From the NCBI GenBank assembly GCA_026874595.1, contig CM049310.1, positions 84,915,056 to 84,979,055 on the forward strand: DNA of 64,000 bases, read 5' to 3'. Both the position numbers and the translations under genes were made by a program. Positions within the stretch are counted from its first letter, which is position 1; every line of letters begins with the position of its first letter. This stretch comes from Sipunculus nudus (Eukaryota > Annelida > Sipuncula > Golfingiida > Sipunculidae). This document shows, piece after piece, positions 33,085 to 46,338 of the stretch. Under the pieces are notes generated by a model that had not been told where the DNA came from, ran no database searches, and saw nothing but the letters and a program-made list of their open reading frames with translations.

Positions 33085-35237
33085 TACCAAACACACAAAC
33101 GTAGTACCACAATGGTTTTACTTTATACGCAACAGTGTTGTTTTGGGAATATGATGGAATAACTGAATTTGTACACATTGTACAAATATTTGTGAAAATT
33201 TTAATTAAATACCGGAAATACCATTTCAGCCATAGTCCTGGATAAGTGATGCCACCTACAGATTTAGTTTGCATACCAATACCAAGGTTTGCTCACAGAA
33301 ATTAGATCAACAAAAATCTCACCAAAAGTAGCTTACATACGCTTTCCGTTACATGATCAGTTTTGTAAACATTATATATTTTGAGTAAATGTTATAGGAA
33401 TAAGTATATATTATACAAATCCCTTAAGTTCTACAAACCGATTTCAAACCGATTAATGTTTGCTTTCTAATTCTCTCCTTGCCCTGAGAAGTAGTACACC
33501 CACACGTGGAGGATAAAAGGTAAATGATTTCTGATATGTGTACGCAGAAGTAGAAAAGAACAAGCTGACGCAAAGAAACTATGTCATTATAAATTGCGAC
33601 ACCTTTAACTTCATGAGACACAGCGGACACGTATTAAACTTCTCATATATAAGTGCTCTTGACACGAGAAACACAATGCACAATGGACACAGCAATACAT
33701 CTGGAAACGGAGGAAACTGTCATGCTTTAAGATGAGCAAGCCAAATCAGTCATGTCAACAAAGATGTCGCCTCAAACATACAAGCTTTAATCATAAGAAC
33801 TATATTGTTGTAAAATATTGTGAAGTGTTCCGAGATATTTTGCCTCGCAATGCATAAACTTTGCATACACAAACATAATATAAAGTTAAATTATAAATTT
33901 TAACATGAGGAATAATAGTCTGATCGTATTCAGTCTTTGCATGTTCATAGTCTAGAAGTATACGAGTCGCATTATTTAAAAAAAATATGATCCAACATAT
34001 TATATTTGTTCAGCAACATTGAACATTAAGAACAGTGACAAGACATCATGTTTTGCAACATAGCTCGTAGAATATAGGTCACCATGGCCTAATTCTGGGT
34101 TGCCATGGGATTTTCAGCGGGTTTTATTAGGTGCTATGTTCAAAGGACGGACAACGAGAAGATCTTGCGAATACGTCTTTCAGTCGAAGGACACAAGCCA
34201 ATCGCTAAAGCCTAGATGACGCTCGGTCGGTCGAGCTATCAAGTGCCGATTCCTCATGCTAGAACGTGTAAAATAACAATGAAAACGATCAGTACACTAT
34301 CTCATACAGGATGCTGCTCAGAATTTATATCTTGTTAAACGTAATTCTCAGGATTACCATGGATGTAATGACTGAAACTTCCATTGTTTCCTCTAAAGTT
34401 TATTAAAGTTTGAGACTTACCTTTAGTAGGGCCTTGAATCATTCATATTTAAACGATAATCCTTGCCTCTCAGGTATTGCATTGTGTGTATGATTGGACA
34501 ATTCCCAGAACGGCTATTTGTGTGACAGTCGGGATTACCCTTATGTCATGAACACATATGCACACATTAAAAAAATATTAACGACCTCAGTCGTTTCCAT
34601 TAGAGTGGCATAACCCTTTTTTTTTATATAGCTCCTCAAATGCAAATATCTACTTAGTTATAAAAGGGGCAACCATCCAAGGAGAGAAGGTTATGCTCAC
34701 TGTACTGTTTACACTGCTTTATACCTTACTTTGACACCACCCGTGGATATATTGGCCCTTTTCTACTGAAAGTAGGTAGATCTGTTTATCTTGCTTGCTT
34801 TGAATGACCAGATGTCAATCATATAGGCATTGCAATAAAAGTACTTTTTGACTTCGGGTCTGATTTGTATATATACACGCGGTGTTGACGGTTTATGGCG
34901 ACGGGTTTCTGCTGTTGAATTTATTAGAACAGTAAAATAAATACCTACTAAGACAACCTGGGAGTATTGAGTTACAATTCGATGTCTAGTGTATATAAGC
35001 AGATAGGTATTTAATTATATTTAAAATAATGTATAGAAGAATAGATAACAAGGTTTTGTGTATAATAGGGGATATATGGGTTTCGGAAAAATTATCCCAA
35101 GACCTATGCCCCTGGCCATTTAACCTCCAGTAGTAAGAACGGGCATTTACATATTCATATACGGAAAGATGTTTACGTTTATATTTACATAAAATTTGTA
35201 TCTGTCTTGTTTAAAGAATAATATAAGATAAATAATG
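32640..35237. other. No gene seen; (TA)n at 33,016-33,080
   Basis: About 2.6 kb without a supportable exon. The long plus-strand frame at 32,663-33,154 and its minus counterpart run through the (TA)n tract at 33,016-33,080 (Tyr-Ile repeats) and are artefacts. Confidence 0.45.
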
Positions 35238-35393
35238 CAGTACAACCCCACAATTACCGCCACCCCCTGGGACTGGCAAAAGTGGTCGTATTTCTGAAAT
35301 TATAAGTTACCTTAGTCGTATATGCGAGACCATGAAAAGCGGCCGTATTTGTGTGGGAGGTCGCAATTGTGTATTGTTCGCAAGGCGGGGTTC

Positions 35394-35396
<3 letters not shown>
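35238..35396. mobile_element. Small TIR element (MITE)
   Basis: The left end is CAGTACAACCCCACAATTAC. The right end, reverse-complemented, is TAGTGGAACCCCGCCTTGCG, so both carry an AGT.(C/G)AACCCC terminus. It is about 160 bases long, contains GGTCGTATTT and GGCCGTATTT words, and abuts a (TA)n tract. It resembles a shortened relative of 30,386-31,290. Confidence 0.6.

Positions 35397-35452
<56 letters not shown>
35397..35452. repeat. (TA)n microsatellite
   Basis: A pure TA run directly next to the MITE. Confidence 0.95.
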
Positions 35453-35455
<3 letters not shown>

Positions 35456-36145
35456 GTTTAACCACAGAATTTGCTTAATAAATGCCTTTAATTGACTGTG
35501 GTTTCCTGAATTAGTAAACGCTCTCGGACGCTCTCCTGTATTCAGCACAAAAAGTCAATGCTTATCGGTATCCATGATATTGTTGTTTTTCTCTCTCATT
35601 AAAAAGTTAGTGCAGTTAATTTGCTGTGTCATGAGTACTGTGCTTCCTGTTTAAATACAAATATAGCTTAAGATCAATTGCAAAACCTAACGAAACTACC
35701 ACTTCCGTCCCATCGTACATTCCAGTTGACCAAAATTTAACCTCATTGAGCATTTAATCACTGTAACATTGAGCTTCAAAATACCTATTTAACATAGGGA
35801 GCGTATGTATCTTTTTATTTTTCTGTACACCCACTGAAAAATGTGGGGAGCAAGCCCTATGAAGCCATTTCGAGGGGTTTACATTTATATTGGTCCAAGA
35901 CATGCTACATATTGCAATGTTTTTTTACAGGAACGCTACGATTTGACAAATTCGGGGGATCATGAGAGAATGACTGGCTTAATGCCCTTGTTTTTTTCCC
36001 AGAGTTCATCCTCCTATGATCTTTTGTGTGTCCATATGAATCAGATCGTGTCATGTCCTGGTCATGTAAGGGTGCAATAAGTTATGGGGAATAGCCCATG
36101 CATTAAATGAGCTTTGGTTTTGGAGATGGTTTGGCATGTTCCGAT

Positions 36146-36196
<51 letters not shown>

Positions 36197-37170
36197 TGCC
36201 AGGCGATATATATTAAGAGTTAAGGAAAAAATCTGTGCTAGCCGACCATCTGATTCTTTGTTTTGCTGTCCACTCATAAATAAGAGTATATTCGTACACA
36301 CAGACGTATAATGACAGATACATTAGATATATATGAGTAAAATGATAGTGAATATATTATGTGTATGACCAGTTAGATTTAATTTCAAAACATGGCTGCG
36401 ACAGGTCGTTATTTTATCTTGGGGTTTTAGGAATGGCTGAGCAGGTATTTATTAGTTTATGATAGAAATGGAAGCATGTACTTCGGCAAATAATTACAAC
36501 AGATACTGAAATACTAAAACGTTCAACGTTATTCTCTTCTACCGTACTGATGGGCTGCCAGGACTGAAAAAAACTAAAAGGGGTAAACACGTCTTACTGA
36601 AAAACAAATGAGAGTAACTGCTAGAAAACGTGTCTTGTGTTTAACTAGCCGCCGACGTTGACGCAACAGGTTTCAGGTTTCTGTTGCGTCGCCGGCCCAC
36701 GAAAGGGCTAACTGGGGTTATAGCACGATACGATCTGTTACTCTTAGAAAGAAAATTAAAAAAAAATATTTCCTATGGTTTAAGCAAACCAATGTTCATA
36801 TAATGTTGTATGTCGAAAGGCCTGTAATAAAAAATAACCATTCTGGAAAGCATGAAGCACCTGTAACATCAACAACTGATAGTATTTGTCCAGAGAGAAT
36901 TGAAGCATAAACAGCCCCGGTAGACATCTTGCATTTGGTGGCAGTCCTGTATAAGGCTTTAGGCCTGTGTACTATTATGTTCATATTTTAACTTCCTTAA
37001 ATAGGGCCGAGAAGATAACAGTAATATTTTCTAGTGGTCAAATATACAATAGTACACATAGATGTACTGAACATTAATCATTGGATATATGTTAAATCTC
37101 ACAGTTGTGTACGTATGGAGTGTTATAATCACAGTTAACTGCAGGTGCAATCTATAGACTCCACAACGCG
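35453..37170. other. No gene seen; (AT)n at 36,149-36,191
   Basis: No exon is supported. A segment near 36,562-36,740 ('gactgaaaaaaactaaaagg' and 'gtgtttaactagccg') resembles the transposon end at 37,177. Confidence 0.4.
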
Positions 37171-37176
37171 TCAGTC

Positions 37177-37390
37177 ACTGAAAAAAAGCGATTGAGGAGT
37201 TCATTCTTATGGGCTAGTGTTTAACTAGCTGTACTAGTGTTTATAGCAAATACGCCGGCGTTTTTACGGTAGACACTGGGACAAACACGGGGGCTTTTAG
37301 GATAGATGCGTCTAGTGTTTATAGAAAAGACCCCTTTGTATATCGGCTATAGACCCGTCTTATGTTTATTACGGGAAGTCGTCTGTGTCT
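37177..37390 (+). mobile_element. CACTG-type transposon terminus with subterminal repeats
   Basis: It starts CACTGAAAAAAAGCGATT. The following 200 bases carry repeated 'ctagtgtttata' words (near 37,215, 37,235 and 37,310) and 'aaacacggggg', a pattern of subterminal repeats like that in CACTA/EnSpm ends. A similar end in the opposite orientation is at 50,130-50,230. The two might belong together or to separate copies. Confidence 0.35.
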
Positions 37391-38118
37391 TTAAATCTCG
37401 ACATTGGGATAAATTAGTTATGTCAAATCTCCATGTGCTAAGTGAACATGTGTGTTTTTTTTTTCGGCAAATATAAGCGTTTTGATGAATACATTGTAAA
37501 GAAATATATGTACCATGCCCACAAGAGAACAGACACATTTCTTGCAGTAGTATATTATTTGTTTATTTCGATGCGAAACAATTTGGTGACGATACAAGTA
37601 ATATTTTAAATTTATAGCTGGCTGAATAAAAGGTGCTGTACCATCACCATGCGGTGATAAACGCTTAATATATAGATAAAATGAAAGTTATAGGGGCAAA
37701 ATTTAATCAGTGTTCATATTATTTCTTTTTTCTACTACGCTAGAGTAGTCTTCATAATTATTTATATAAGTGGACCGAAACACTTACAGACGGATATTAC
37801 AAAGAAATTGTTGCCGTTTACCACGGTTTTAATCAAAGGCTTATTGCCATCTCTGTAAACTCGTTAGATGTGACTAGTGCCTTCACCAATGACCATTACA
37901 TAGTAAGTTCGGTGAACCCCTGATTGAACATATCCATAATCAACCAACCACGAAATCATTACAAAGCCAGGTGGACAAGTAGGCTGAATGACGTAAAATA
38001 AAAGTAGAAGGGAAATCAGGGAGAACAACGAAAAAAAGATCAAGCTGAAGAAAGAATAGTTAAGGAAAGGAGAGTAGAGAGAGAGAAAAAGATAGCAATG
38101 CATGATAAAAAATGAAAT

Positions 38119-38178
<60 letters not shown>

Positions 38179-39224
38179 CATGTATATTTATTCCGTGTGT
38201 GAGTGTGTGTATTATAATCTTATCGATACATTTAATAATGTTCAATCAGTTATTATTGAATAATTCGGTATTAAATCGGTTGCATAGCTATACTTAACAA
38301 GATGAAACTTTGACTCTTACATTCAGTGAACATATAACATGCAATGGTGCAATCAATTACTCATCGCACCGGGTATCATTTAATGTTACCGTTTTCGTTC
38401 CTCCCCATAGCATACGAATGCTATAACATCCCTTTGTTTCCTCTGTCCATCATTTACCCCAACCTTCTGGTCTCGGTCTCTTCTCTCTAACCTGAAAATG
38501 CCCTCTCATTTTAACCTTTACACCTATTCCTCTCAAATCCAAATGGTCCTCTATCATGTCTCTTGACGAAAGAATAAACTGCTTATCAAAACTTATTGAG
38601 TTCCATTAAATTTGATTTGAATTGGTCAATTAATTCGACCCAAACTTGTTATTTGAGTCCTTCTTTGCGTTACCGCCATGTTCTTAAGAAACCCTCTTAG
38701 TATACTGTATTTGGCCAAACACTTGGGCACCGTTACGATGTCAAAGTATTGTACAGTAGCAGCTCAGCCTGCAAAAGTGATTTGTTTGATATATGTGGGT
38801 GTTGAAAGTATATATGTATATATGTTATTTGTAAATTATTTATTTTGTTTTTAACATTCCGGTCATTCCCGTGATATATTTAATTCATGCTTTGATATTT
38901 CTAGTTTTAATAGTATCTATTATTCGGTTTGGAAAGTTATTAAAATATATGAAATACATTTTATGTCAAAATGCAGTATAAATGAACAGTTTTCTATCTA
39001 TTTTAAAATATTAACGTTTACAATAATGAATGGAAAACATTTGTTTATTAACTTAGATCGTTTTATGTATATAGGCTACAAACCTATTATATGATTTCAT
39101 TAATTATAATCAGAATTTTATGGGAGTGTAATAAAGTATTTTCGATTAATAAATAGCACGTTCTACATTCTCTTGGCTACATTCTCTTGTTTTGACTCAA
39201 TTAACCCTCCTCAAATAATCCAAT
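37391..39224. other. No gene seen; (AT)n at 38,122-38,175
   Basis: No exon is supported. A purine-rich stretch lies at about 38,000-38,100. Confidence 0.4.
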
Positions 39225-39510
39225 TTTAAAGCATCTGTTACCACAACGGGCTTTCCGGTGTACATGGGCGACTCGTTATAACTACGGGAACAATTTTCTT
39301 AACGAGGGGTTTCCCGTGTATGAATCAGACCTCTTGGCCGGGTGTATCTGCTGGGGCCGACGGCCTCAGGGCGAGTGTCACTGGGTCACACTGCTTAGGG
39401 GCCGAGCGTTTCTGGGGCCGAGTCGCTTGGGTCTCCTGGACGAGTGTCTCTCAGGCCGAGAGTTCCTGTTACCCTTATTTTTCCGTTTCTCATGTGGTAG
39501 TACTTGAACT
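39225..39510. repeat. GC-rich repeat with GGGCCGAG words
   Basis: 'ggctttccggtgtacatg' and 'gggtttcccgtgtatg' are direct near-copies about 65 bases apart. They are followed by spaced 'ggggccgag(c/t)g/cg' and 'gagtgt(c/t)' words. Two plus-strand frames here are side effects of the repeat. Probably part of a DNA transposon of the CCCG-terminus kind; ends not found. Confidence 0.4.
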
Positions 39511-39643
39511 GCAAGATTAATTTATAGATCATGCATAAGATTAACGCATACAGATAAAATATATATATATATGAGTATATATATTATAATTATATTATAT
39601 GTCATAATTATATTTTTATCACATATGTGCCCGTGTGTATGTA

Positions 39644-39644
39644 G

Positions 39645-39723
<79 letters not shown>
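39644..39723. repeat. Compound (TA)n-(GA)n microsatellite
   Basis: A TA run passes directly into a GA run. Confidence 0.95.
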
Positions 39724-39725
<2 letters not shown>

Positions 39726-40907
39726 ATAGGTATAGCCAAAAAGAAGCTTTAGTTGGGAAAGATTTGATAATTTTGCTTAAGATGAATACAAATGACAAGA
39801 CCTGCGTAGGTCCCTATGAATCTGATCTTACATAAATATACCCCGAGTACCCCGAGACAGCCCTTATACTGTCACACTGTTGACCCTATGCCCAGCTGAC
39901 CTATTGCTGCCATGACCAGTTCCAGTAATTTACAGTTATCACTACAGGTGGCGTCTGTGTGCTCAATCTCATACTTATAAAAGGAATTCGGTTCACGTTT
40001 GTGCGCAATGTTCTCTAAAACCGCGTTGTGTGCAATATTGTGCCATACATCATTTTAAAGGTTATTATCCCCGTAGTGACATAGGCGATATGAAAATAAA
40101 TAATTTTTTAACATACATATAATTTTGAGTGATTTTTCCGTTTTTTACCGAGCACAGCCGAACTGCCTTCGGCAATCACCGGAATGCGTGCATCGTGGTC
40201 ACTTAACCTCTTTCACTTAACGCTTGCTTTTAATGAGGGATTTGACCCACGTGCGTGGTCAGTAAAAGAGAAAGAGTTCAACCCAGGAGGATTGATGACA
40301 AAACCTAATTCAAGGTCCCAATTTCAGGAACAGGGCTGGGGTGGGGTTGGGTTGGGTGGTGGCGGGGTTTTAGGCCTCAAAATTTGTCTGATACGATGTA
40401 AAAAAAGGATGAATTGGCGGAAAATGGGATACGGACCCACTGCATGGAGTCCCGCTGGGTCCGCTTCTTCTACTTACGATTTATGCATATTTCTGTTTCC
40501 TTTTTAGGAACAGTTTCCTTGCAACGTACATTTAATTAATCTTTTATGTGTGCCTCACATCAACCTATTCCTTATACTTCCAACAATAGAAACCAGTCAA
40601 ATATCAACAAAACACTGTATGCCTCCGCGTCTCATTCCGGTTCGCAATGTAAACCATCACTGACAAGATAAACATACCGGGTATGATTTTTGTCACCAGC
40701 ACAGCGCCACAAAATAACAGTAAAAAATATTTGAACATATCGTATTCCGAGAGTAACCCACTAAAAAGCTATATTTTCTTTTAACTTTTATAATAAAAAA
40801 TTAGCCAACATTCAATATTTCAGTAAATATATCTCCTAAACCCCGGTAAAACGCCCGGTATACCGGGTTTATCAGCTAGTAATCTTATAAGAAGAAAAAT
40901 TTAAGTA
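39724..40907. other. No gene seen
   Basis: No supportable exon. A 107-codon plus frame at 40,184-40,507 crosses a G-rich stretch near 40,330-40,370 and has no recognisable domain. Confidence 0.4.
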
Positions 40908-41882
40908 CAGTGAACAGTCACGGACAGTCACAGGACCGGACGAATTGTCTGTTATAGCGGGGTATCCACCGATTGTTGTGTTTTGTTTGTTTTTTGTTTT
41001 TTTTTTTGGGGGGGGGGGGGAGGGGAGAGATTGAGGCTTTTAATATTAACTTGAACATCATCGTCATTACTTGTGAGAAAATAATATTCTAACATTGACT
41101 TTCATTGACAGGACTTACTCGTCTTCATATATTTCTGCACTTTGTCAGTAAAATTTATAAATTAACTCGCTCTTTCCGTGATATTTAAAGAATCGCTCAT
41201 ATAATAAACTAAATTTTTGATATCTCGAATATCCTTCGGGAGCGTAAGCAAATATGACAATTAAATGCATTGTATCATATACGCCTGAAGAAGGGTTGGT
41301 GGGACTTATTTCTGTGATTCATATATTACAGGATCGAGGATTTGTTGTAATCGCAGAGCCCTCGACCCAGGCGAGATGTCATGACCCGTGACTTTTATCG
41401 TCCGGCTGTATAAAGCCTATGATAGAATAATTTGGACAGGATTAATAATAAATATTAAAGCTTCACTGAAAGTACGGCACAATAGAAACTCCGTGAATTA
41501 GTCTTTTTATGGGCACTGCCATTGATAAAAGGATACATAAATAAATTCCAGGTGAAAAATAAGGAAAATGGAGTCTGATAGTTATAGCAGTTAATGTGGC
41601 TCAATCATAAGGACATTTAAGTGATATAAGGCGTACCGGAAGCAGACCATATTTGCAAATTTGAAGTATTTCTGCAGACTTCGATCGGGACGGCCGCTTG
41701 GGTGTCCGTTAGCCGGGTTGAGTTTAGCCATCGGGCGGACAAAAAGTGTCCGTTGTCCTTAACGACCGGGTGTCCGCCCCAGAGGGATTCTTAAAGTAGT
41801 AAAAACGCTCGGTCGGCCCAAAAAGTGTTCGTTAGTCGGGATGTCCGCCCAAGAGGGGTGTCCGCAGCCCGGGGTTTCACTG
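40908..41882. mobile_element. TIR element with CAGTGAA termini and GTCCG subterminal repeats
   Basis: The left terminus is CAGTGAACAGTCACGGACAG. The right terminus, reverse-complemented, is CAGTGAAACCCCGGGCTGCG. Both are flanked by TA. The right 200 bases contain repeated 'gggtgtccg' and 'aaaagtgt(c/t)cgtt' words, and the left end has 'cggacagtcacaggaccgga'. About 975 bases, with no transposase. A T/G homopolymer stretch (40,990-41,022) lies inside. Confidence 0.65.
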
Positions 41883-42536
41883 TACTGTATTTCTTATCAA
41901 AGGCGGATATATATCGGCCATATATCGCTACAGCCTAAGAGAGACTTGCTCACGTTATCCAGAGTGCATTAGCACCTGTCGGGCCAATCCCGCCAAAAAC
42001 ACCCTACTCATGATAAACAAATGTCTGAAAGAAGGAAATGTTCAGGTTTTCTAATTTGTAGACCTGTCAAAGACAAGCAGGCTAGTTATAGGTATATATA
42101 GAGGATTCTCATGTAGTCCTTACCCCTTAGTGAAAGTGGGGCCACTTGAAGAAAAAAGTAAACTATTTGCGACCCACAGAAGGACCCAATACATGAATTA
42201 TAAAATAATCACTAAACATTAATAAATGTGATAAAAAAAGTAGATCAAAATTATTCCTCGACCTGTTGCATATCTAGGTTTTTTACATGACTCCTGCTGT
42301 TTGTCGGTTGGGGGTACACCCCGATGCAGATCTTGCTGCTGGAGTTGCCCTCTCTGGGTGGCCGCCAAAGACAAGAAGATCCGATTTCATGTAGTTTTAT
42401 TATTGTTATAAAGTATATAATAAATATAATAATTGTTAAGATAAATAAAGACTACATGTGTTCACATGGTGCTCTTCAAGTTGACATTGGATAGAAATCG
42501 AGTACACTGAATGTTGAAGATATACATGTGCAGGCA
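41883..42536. other. No gene seen
   Basis: Spacer with no supportable feature. Confidence 0.4.
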
Positions 42537-42650
42537 CAGAACAGAACAGAACAGAACATTATTCAGGAAAAAGGCCTCAGGCCCAAAGTTCCAAACATTT
42601 CAATAAATATTCAATTTAAAAAGTACATAAATTCAATGGAAGGTAGCAGT
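42537..42650 (-). mobile_element. Non-LTR retrotransposon 3' end with (TTCTG)n tail
   Basis: On the minus strand 'gggcctgaggcctttttcctg' precedes 'aataatg' and then (TTCTG)n. A pentanucleotide tail after a GCCT-rich 3' UTR is the usual ending of CR1/L2-like LINEs. Only the very 3' end is seen. The clade is inferred. Confidence 0.4.
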
Positions 42651-42959
42651 CTTATATTTTCTAGTAAACACTGCCATTTACACAAGTAAAAGAACTGCAT
42701 ACCTACATACATATAAATCTGTTTTGCCATCATCTGTGAGGATAAACATAATTACATTTCAATAAACAGTCAGTTCAAAAATTACGACAATATACACTGT
42801 TAAAAATCACCGTAAAATAACGGCGCATAAGACTGTAAATTTACGCCGCTTTGCAATGTAGACGCTCTTGTGCGTTGAATAACGCGCAAATGCAACGTCA
42901 AATGATGAGCGTCTGTGAAAATGGTGTGACACGTGTGTAAAGCAGACGATACATATGAA

Positions 42960-43099
42960 ATAAACCGCGCGTCATGTGATCAGCGGGGCCACTCATGACG
43001 TCAACATCCTGGATCTTTTGACTCCACGGCGGGAAGGAAGCCATTTTTGTCCGTCTGCTGGCTGCTGAAAGTCACAGAAGTTACCCAGCATCTTCATTG
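42960..43099 (+). promoter_or_regulatory. CG-rich promoter/first-exon-like stretch in the CACTA-like element
   Basis: CG-rich DNA with 'catgacgtcaac' (CRE-like) and 'aagccattttt' (YY1-like) words is followed by a possible untranslated first exon ending at 'cttcattg|gtaaaatg'. It precedes the plus-strand exons of the element. Promoter function is inferred. Confidence 0.3.
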
Positions 43100-43559
43100 G
43101 TAAAATGTTCTTCTTTAATATGTAGGCATAAATCTGTTTACTGTGTTAGTTGTTATTCTAATACTGTGTAATAGTGTACGTTGGTAATGGTATATAGTGG
43201 TACGAGGCCAGTCTCGTTCATGTGTTCCCTCAGTTGGGGGGGGGGGGGGGGGCGACTGTCACTGGCAGGGGTAGAAGAGTGATTGAGTTGGAAATATATA
43301 TTATGTATATATGTGTATATACATATTATATATATATACACCTTTTATAATGTGTGACATTTGTGTGATGTTGATATTATATATTAATTAAGTGCAGGTT
43401 TTGTGTTTCCATTAAAATTTAAATGTCAACTCTAAACCATGTTTAGATTATTAGAAAACCTTATATTTCAGTTAACTCAGAAATGGAAACAAAGTCAAGT
43501 TTTCTAATTATTAATATATTACATGTCCAATATATAAAAGTAATTGTTACTTGCTCAAT

Positions 43560-43655
43560 ATCAGTGTTGGAGATGATTACATTGATCCTCCCTTGTTAAA
43601 AAAGTGGGGGGGGGGGGGATATATAACCCCCATTCCCTGCATTGATGCCAATGTT
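43560..43655 (+). repeat. Partial copy of the hAT-like MITE
   Basis: 'gatgattacattgatcctcc', then 'aaaaaagtgggg', a G run and 'tatataaccccc' match the reverse complement of 48,890-48,970 in the MITE at 48,880-49,183. Nested inside the CACTA-like element. Confidence 0.5.
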
Positions 43656-43802
43656 TATCATTAATGAATAAGTCTTTTTTAGTTTCAGGGAATAGCCAAT
43701 TCGGAAAAAGAAAGCAAACCCCCCCCCCCCTCGACCCACAAACACACACCCCTGGCCATGTCTGGATGTATATCATGCTTGAATGGTATAAATATACATG
43801 TC

Positions 43803-43857
<55 letters not shown>

Positions 43858-43861
43858 TATA
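43803..43861. repeat. (AT)n microsatellite
   Basis: A long AT run with TTTATA and AAATAT interruptions. Confidence 0.95.
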
Positions 43862-44246
43862 TCCCTTAAAGGTGAAATATTGGTAAAGGCACCACTGAAA
43901 ACAGTTTTGAATTATTTATTTACTAGATTTTAAATGAGGCCTTGAATAAGATTTTCCCACTTACATGTCAACCAGAGAAATTAAGATATCAAAGTCCCTT
44001 TATTTTTTTTTTAAATATTTTTAACAGATGCTTAAACAGAGAGTAAACACAGACCAAACAAATAATTAACAGCTTTGAGACAATTTCCTAAATTTCTTAA
44101 CATGTTTTAGAAGAAAAAAACATACCATGCTAGCCAAAGTGCTAACATTTTAGCCAGTCTTTTTGAGAGAGAGAGAGAGAGGGAGGGAGAGAGAGCCTGA
44201 AAATTAAGGCTGCTAAGGCACAGCCAAATACTGTTTATGTTTTCAG

Positions 44247-46278
44247 AAAATGGTCAAGCATTTCCATCAGTGTGGCAAATTCAAAGAAGATTTGGATACC
44301 ATCATGGCAACTTTCCTATTTCTTAAGAAAAGGAATTATGTAAGTTTAAACATCACATAATAATATACTGCCTTTTTAGCTCAGCTGACTGTAAGTCATT
44401 TGAGCTACAGGGAAGACACCACCTCTGTCACTGTCGTTCACTGATACCAGTATACTAAAGTTGTTATTGAACTTTTGTTGGAAAACATAGCTCATTGACC
44501 CCCCCCCCCCACAAATTGTCCTAGCAAGGCCTAGTGAAACCATCTGTAATGTCCAGGTTTGCTCAACTGAAAATTTGCCAGAGACCCCCCCCCCCCCAAC
44601 TCTGTTGTACAGGGTTGCAATTTCCATTCATAATGTGGGTTGGATGGGGTTTTTGACACCCCCTCACTCACATATAGGCCTTTGTAATGGGGTATACCAC
44701 ATCTCATCCATCAGTATGCATCAGACTGAGCGCATTTATACTTGTACTAAGATTCAAAATTGGTAGTACTTGCTTTATACATGTACTTGTCACACCTTAA
44801 AAAATAATAACTTTTAAAATAATAGTCAAGTTTATCATCAGGGAACCCGGAAAGATTACGCAGGTTTGCATTATGCCTGTAGCCCTTGTTATAAATTATA
44901 ATAGCTAGTATATGTAAATGCAATTACAAATGTAACATCATTTTGTAATATAAAGGCTGTACTGCATATATTGCTTCCTATTTATAAATCCTCGTACACA
45001 TGTGATGCTGTTTTTGCACCTTTCTGTTTATACACTGAGTAAAAACATTTGTTGACCCAATATATACCATTTTTATATGCAATATTGCACTTTTGTTTAT
45101 TAATTTATATACCTGCACTTACTTTGTAAATATTATTAATATGCCTGGTGCTGAGATTGTCTTTCGTTGGTTACATGTTTATCAGTTCTGTTTTTATATA
45201 CTCCTAGTATTTGTTCTACTTGTGCAGGTGTTCAGAGAGCCATACATGCATCAATGATTTAGAGGAAAGATGACGTAAATGTTCCACACCTTACCAAACT
45301 CAGAGCTGTGAACAAAGTACAAATGCAAGATGTGCAAGGTTCACAACTACACTGGCAAGCAGTTGCAGGGTAAATTTCTAGCAGAGAACATTGCAGAAAA
45401 GGTACACCAAGGTAAGTTTGAATTTGATCATATTTTCTTTTGTAAAGTCCATGGCAATTTGAATAAGCTTATGAGTTTAATAATCTGTGAAACAAGTATC
45501 TTACATATTGAACATTAGCAGTGATGCTGACCTAAATTCGCCTGCCTGTTTCTCATTCTCTCCATTCATTTTTATTCTAATAACCTTTTTGGCTTGCTGC
45601 TTGATGGAGCTGAGCCACGCTATCCTGACCATCTCTAACCTTACAGTGTCATTTGTCAAACCTGCTGATTATTGGCTATTTTTTTTAATTTTATGCAGTT
45701 TGGAACATGTTTACTCCATGTTATAAAACATTGCAGATATTCTGGTTATCAAATATTCATAATATAATTATTTACAGTTACAATAAATAAAATCCAGGCC
45801 CATAGCCTTACTGTTAATTACTTCATATTTACACATACTTTCATTTGTGCCTTTAAAAATACATTGTCAGGTCTATTGTCTGTAGAAATCATTCTGGAAA
45901 AGGACATTTCATAATTAAATCATCAAATCATGTATTTTTTTCCATAACCTTTCATATACGATCAGGTATGCACATTCAAAAGAAGTCTCTTTATTCCAAT
46001 GAAATATTCTAACTCTCTCATAGATTTTAGAAAGATGGGCACTTAACAGGAAACAGTATTAATGTTATTCTTATGCAGTGAATAAGTATTAACAAGTATA
46101 GTCTTGACCTTTCAGTGTGATGTACATGCTAGGCTTAATTTACTCTGTCAATATTTAGGTATCTATACAACAGATTTTATTTTAATAATATATGGCACAT
46201 AAAATGAAAAAAAAATGATTATTAATCGATCAACTTTTAGTCATTGAGTATGATTTTAAAACTGATTCGTATCACATT

Positions 46279-46338
<60 letters not shown>

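Noticed and set aside
32663-33154. 163-codon plus-strand frame, the longest in the window
   Set aside because: Its C-terminal half is a (TA)n microsatellite read as Tyr-Ile, and the rest has no domain, splice context or paralogue.
39316-39520. Two overlapping GC-rich plus frames
   Set aside because: They follow the GGGCCGAG repeat units in two frames at once, as expected from a repeat and not from a gene.
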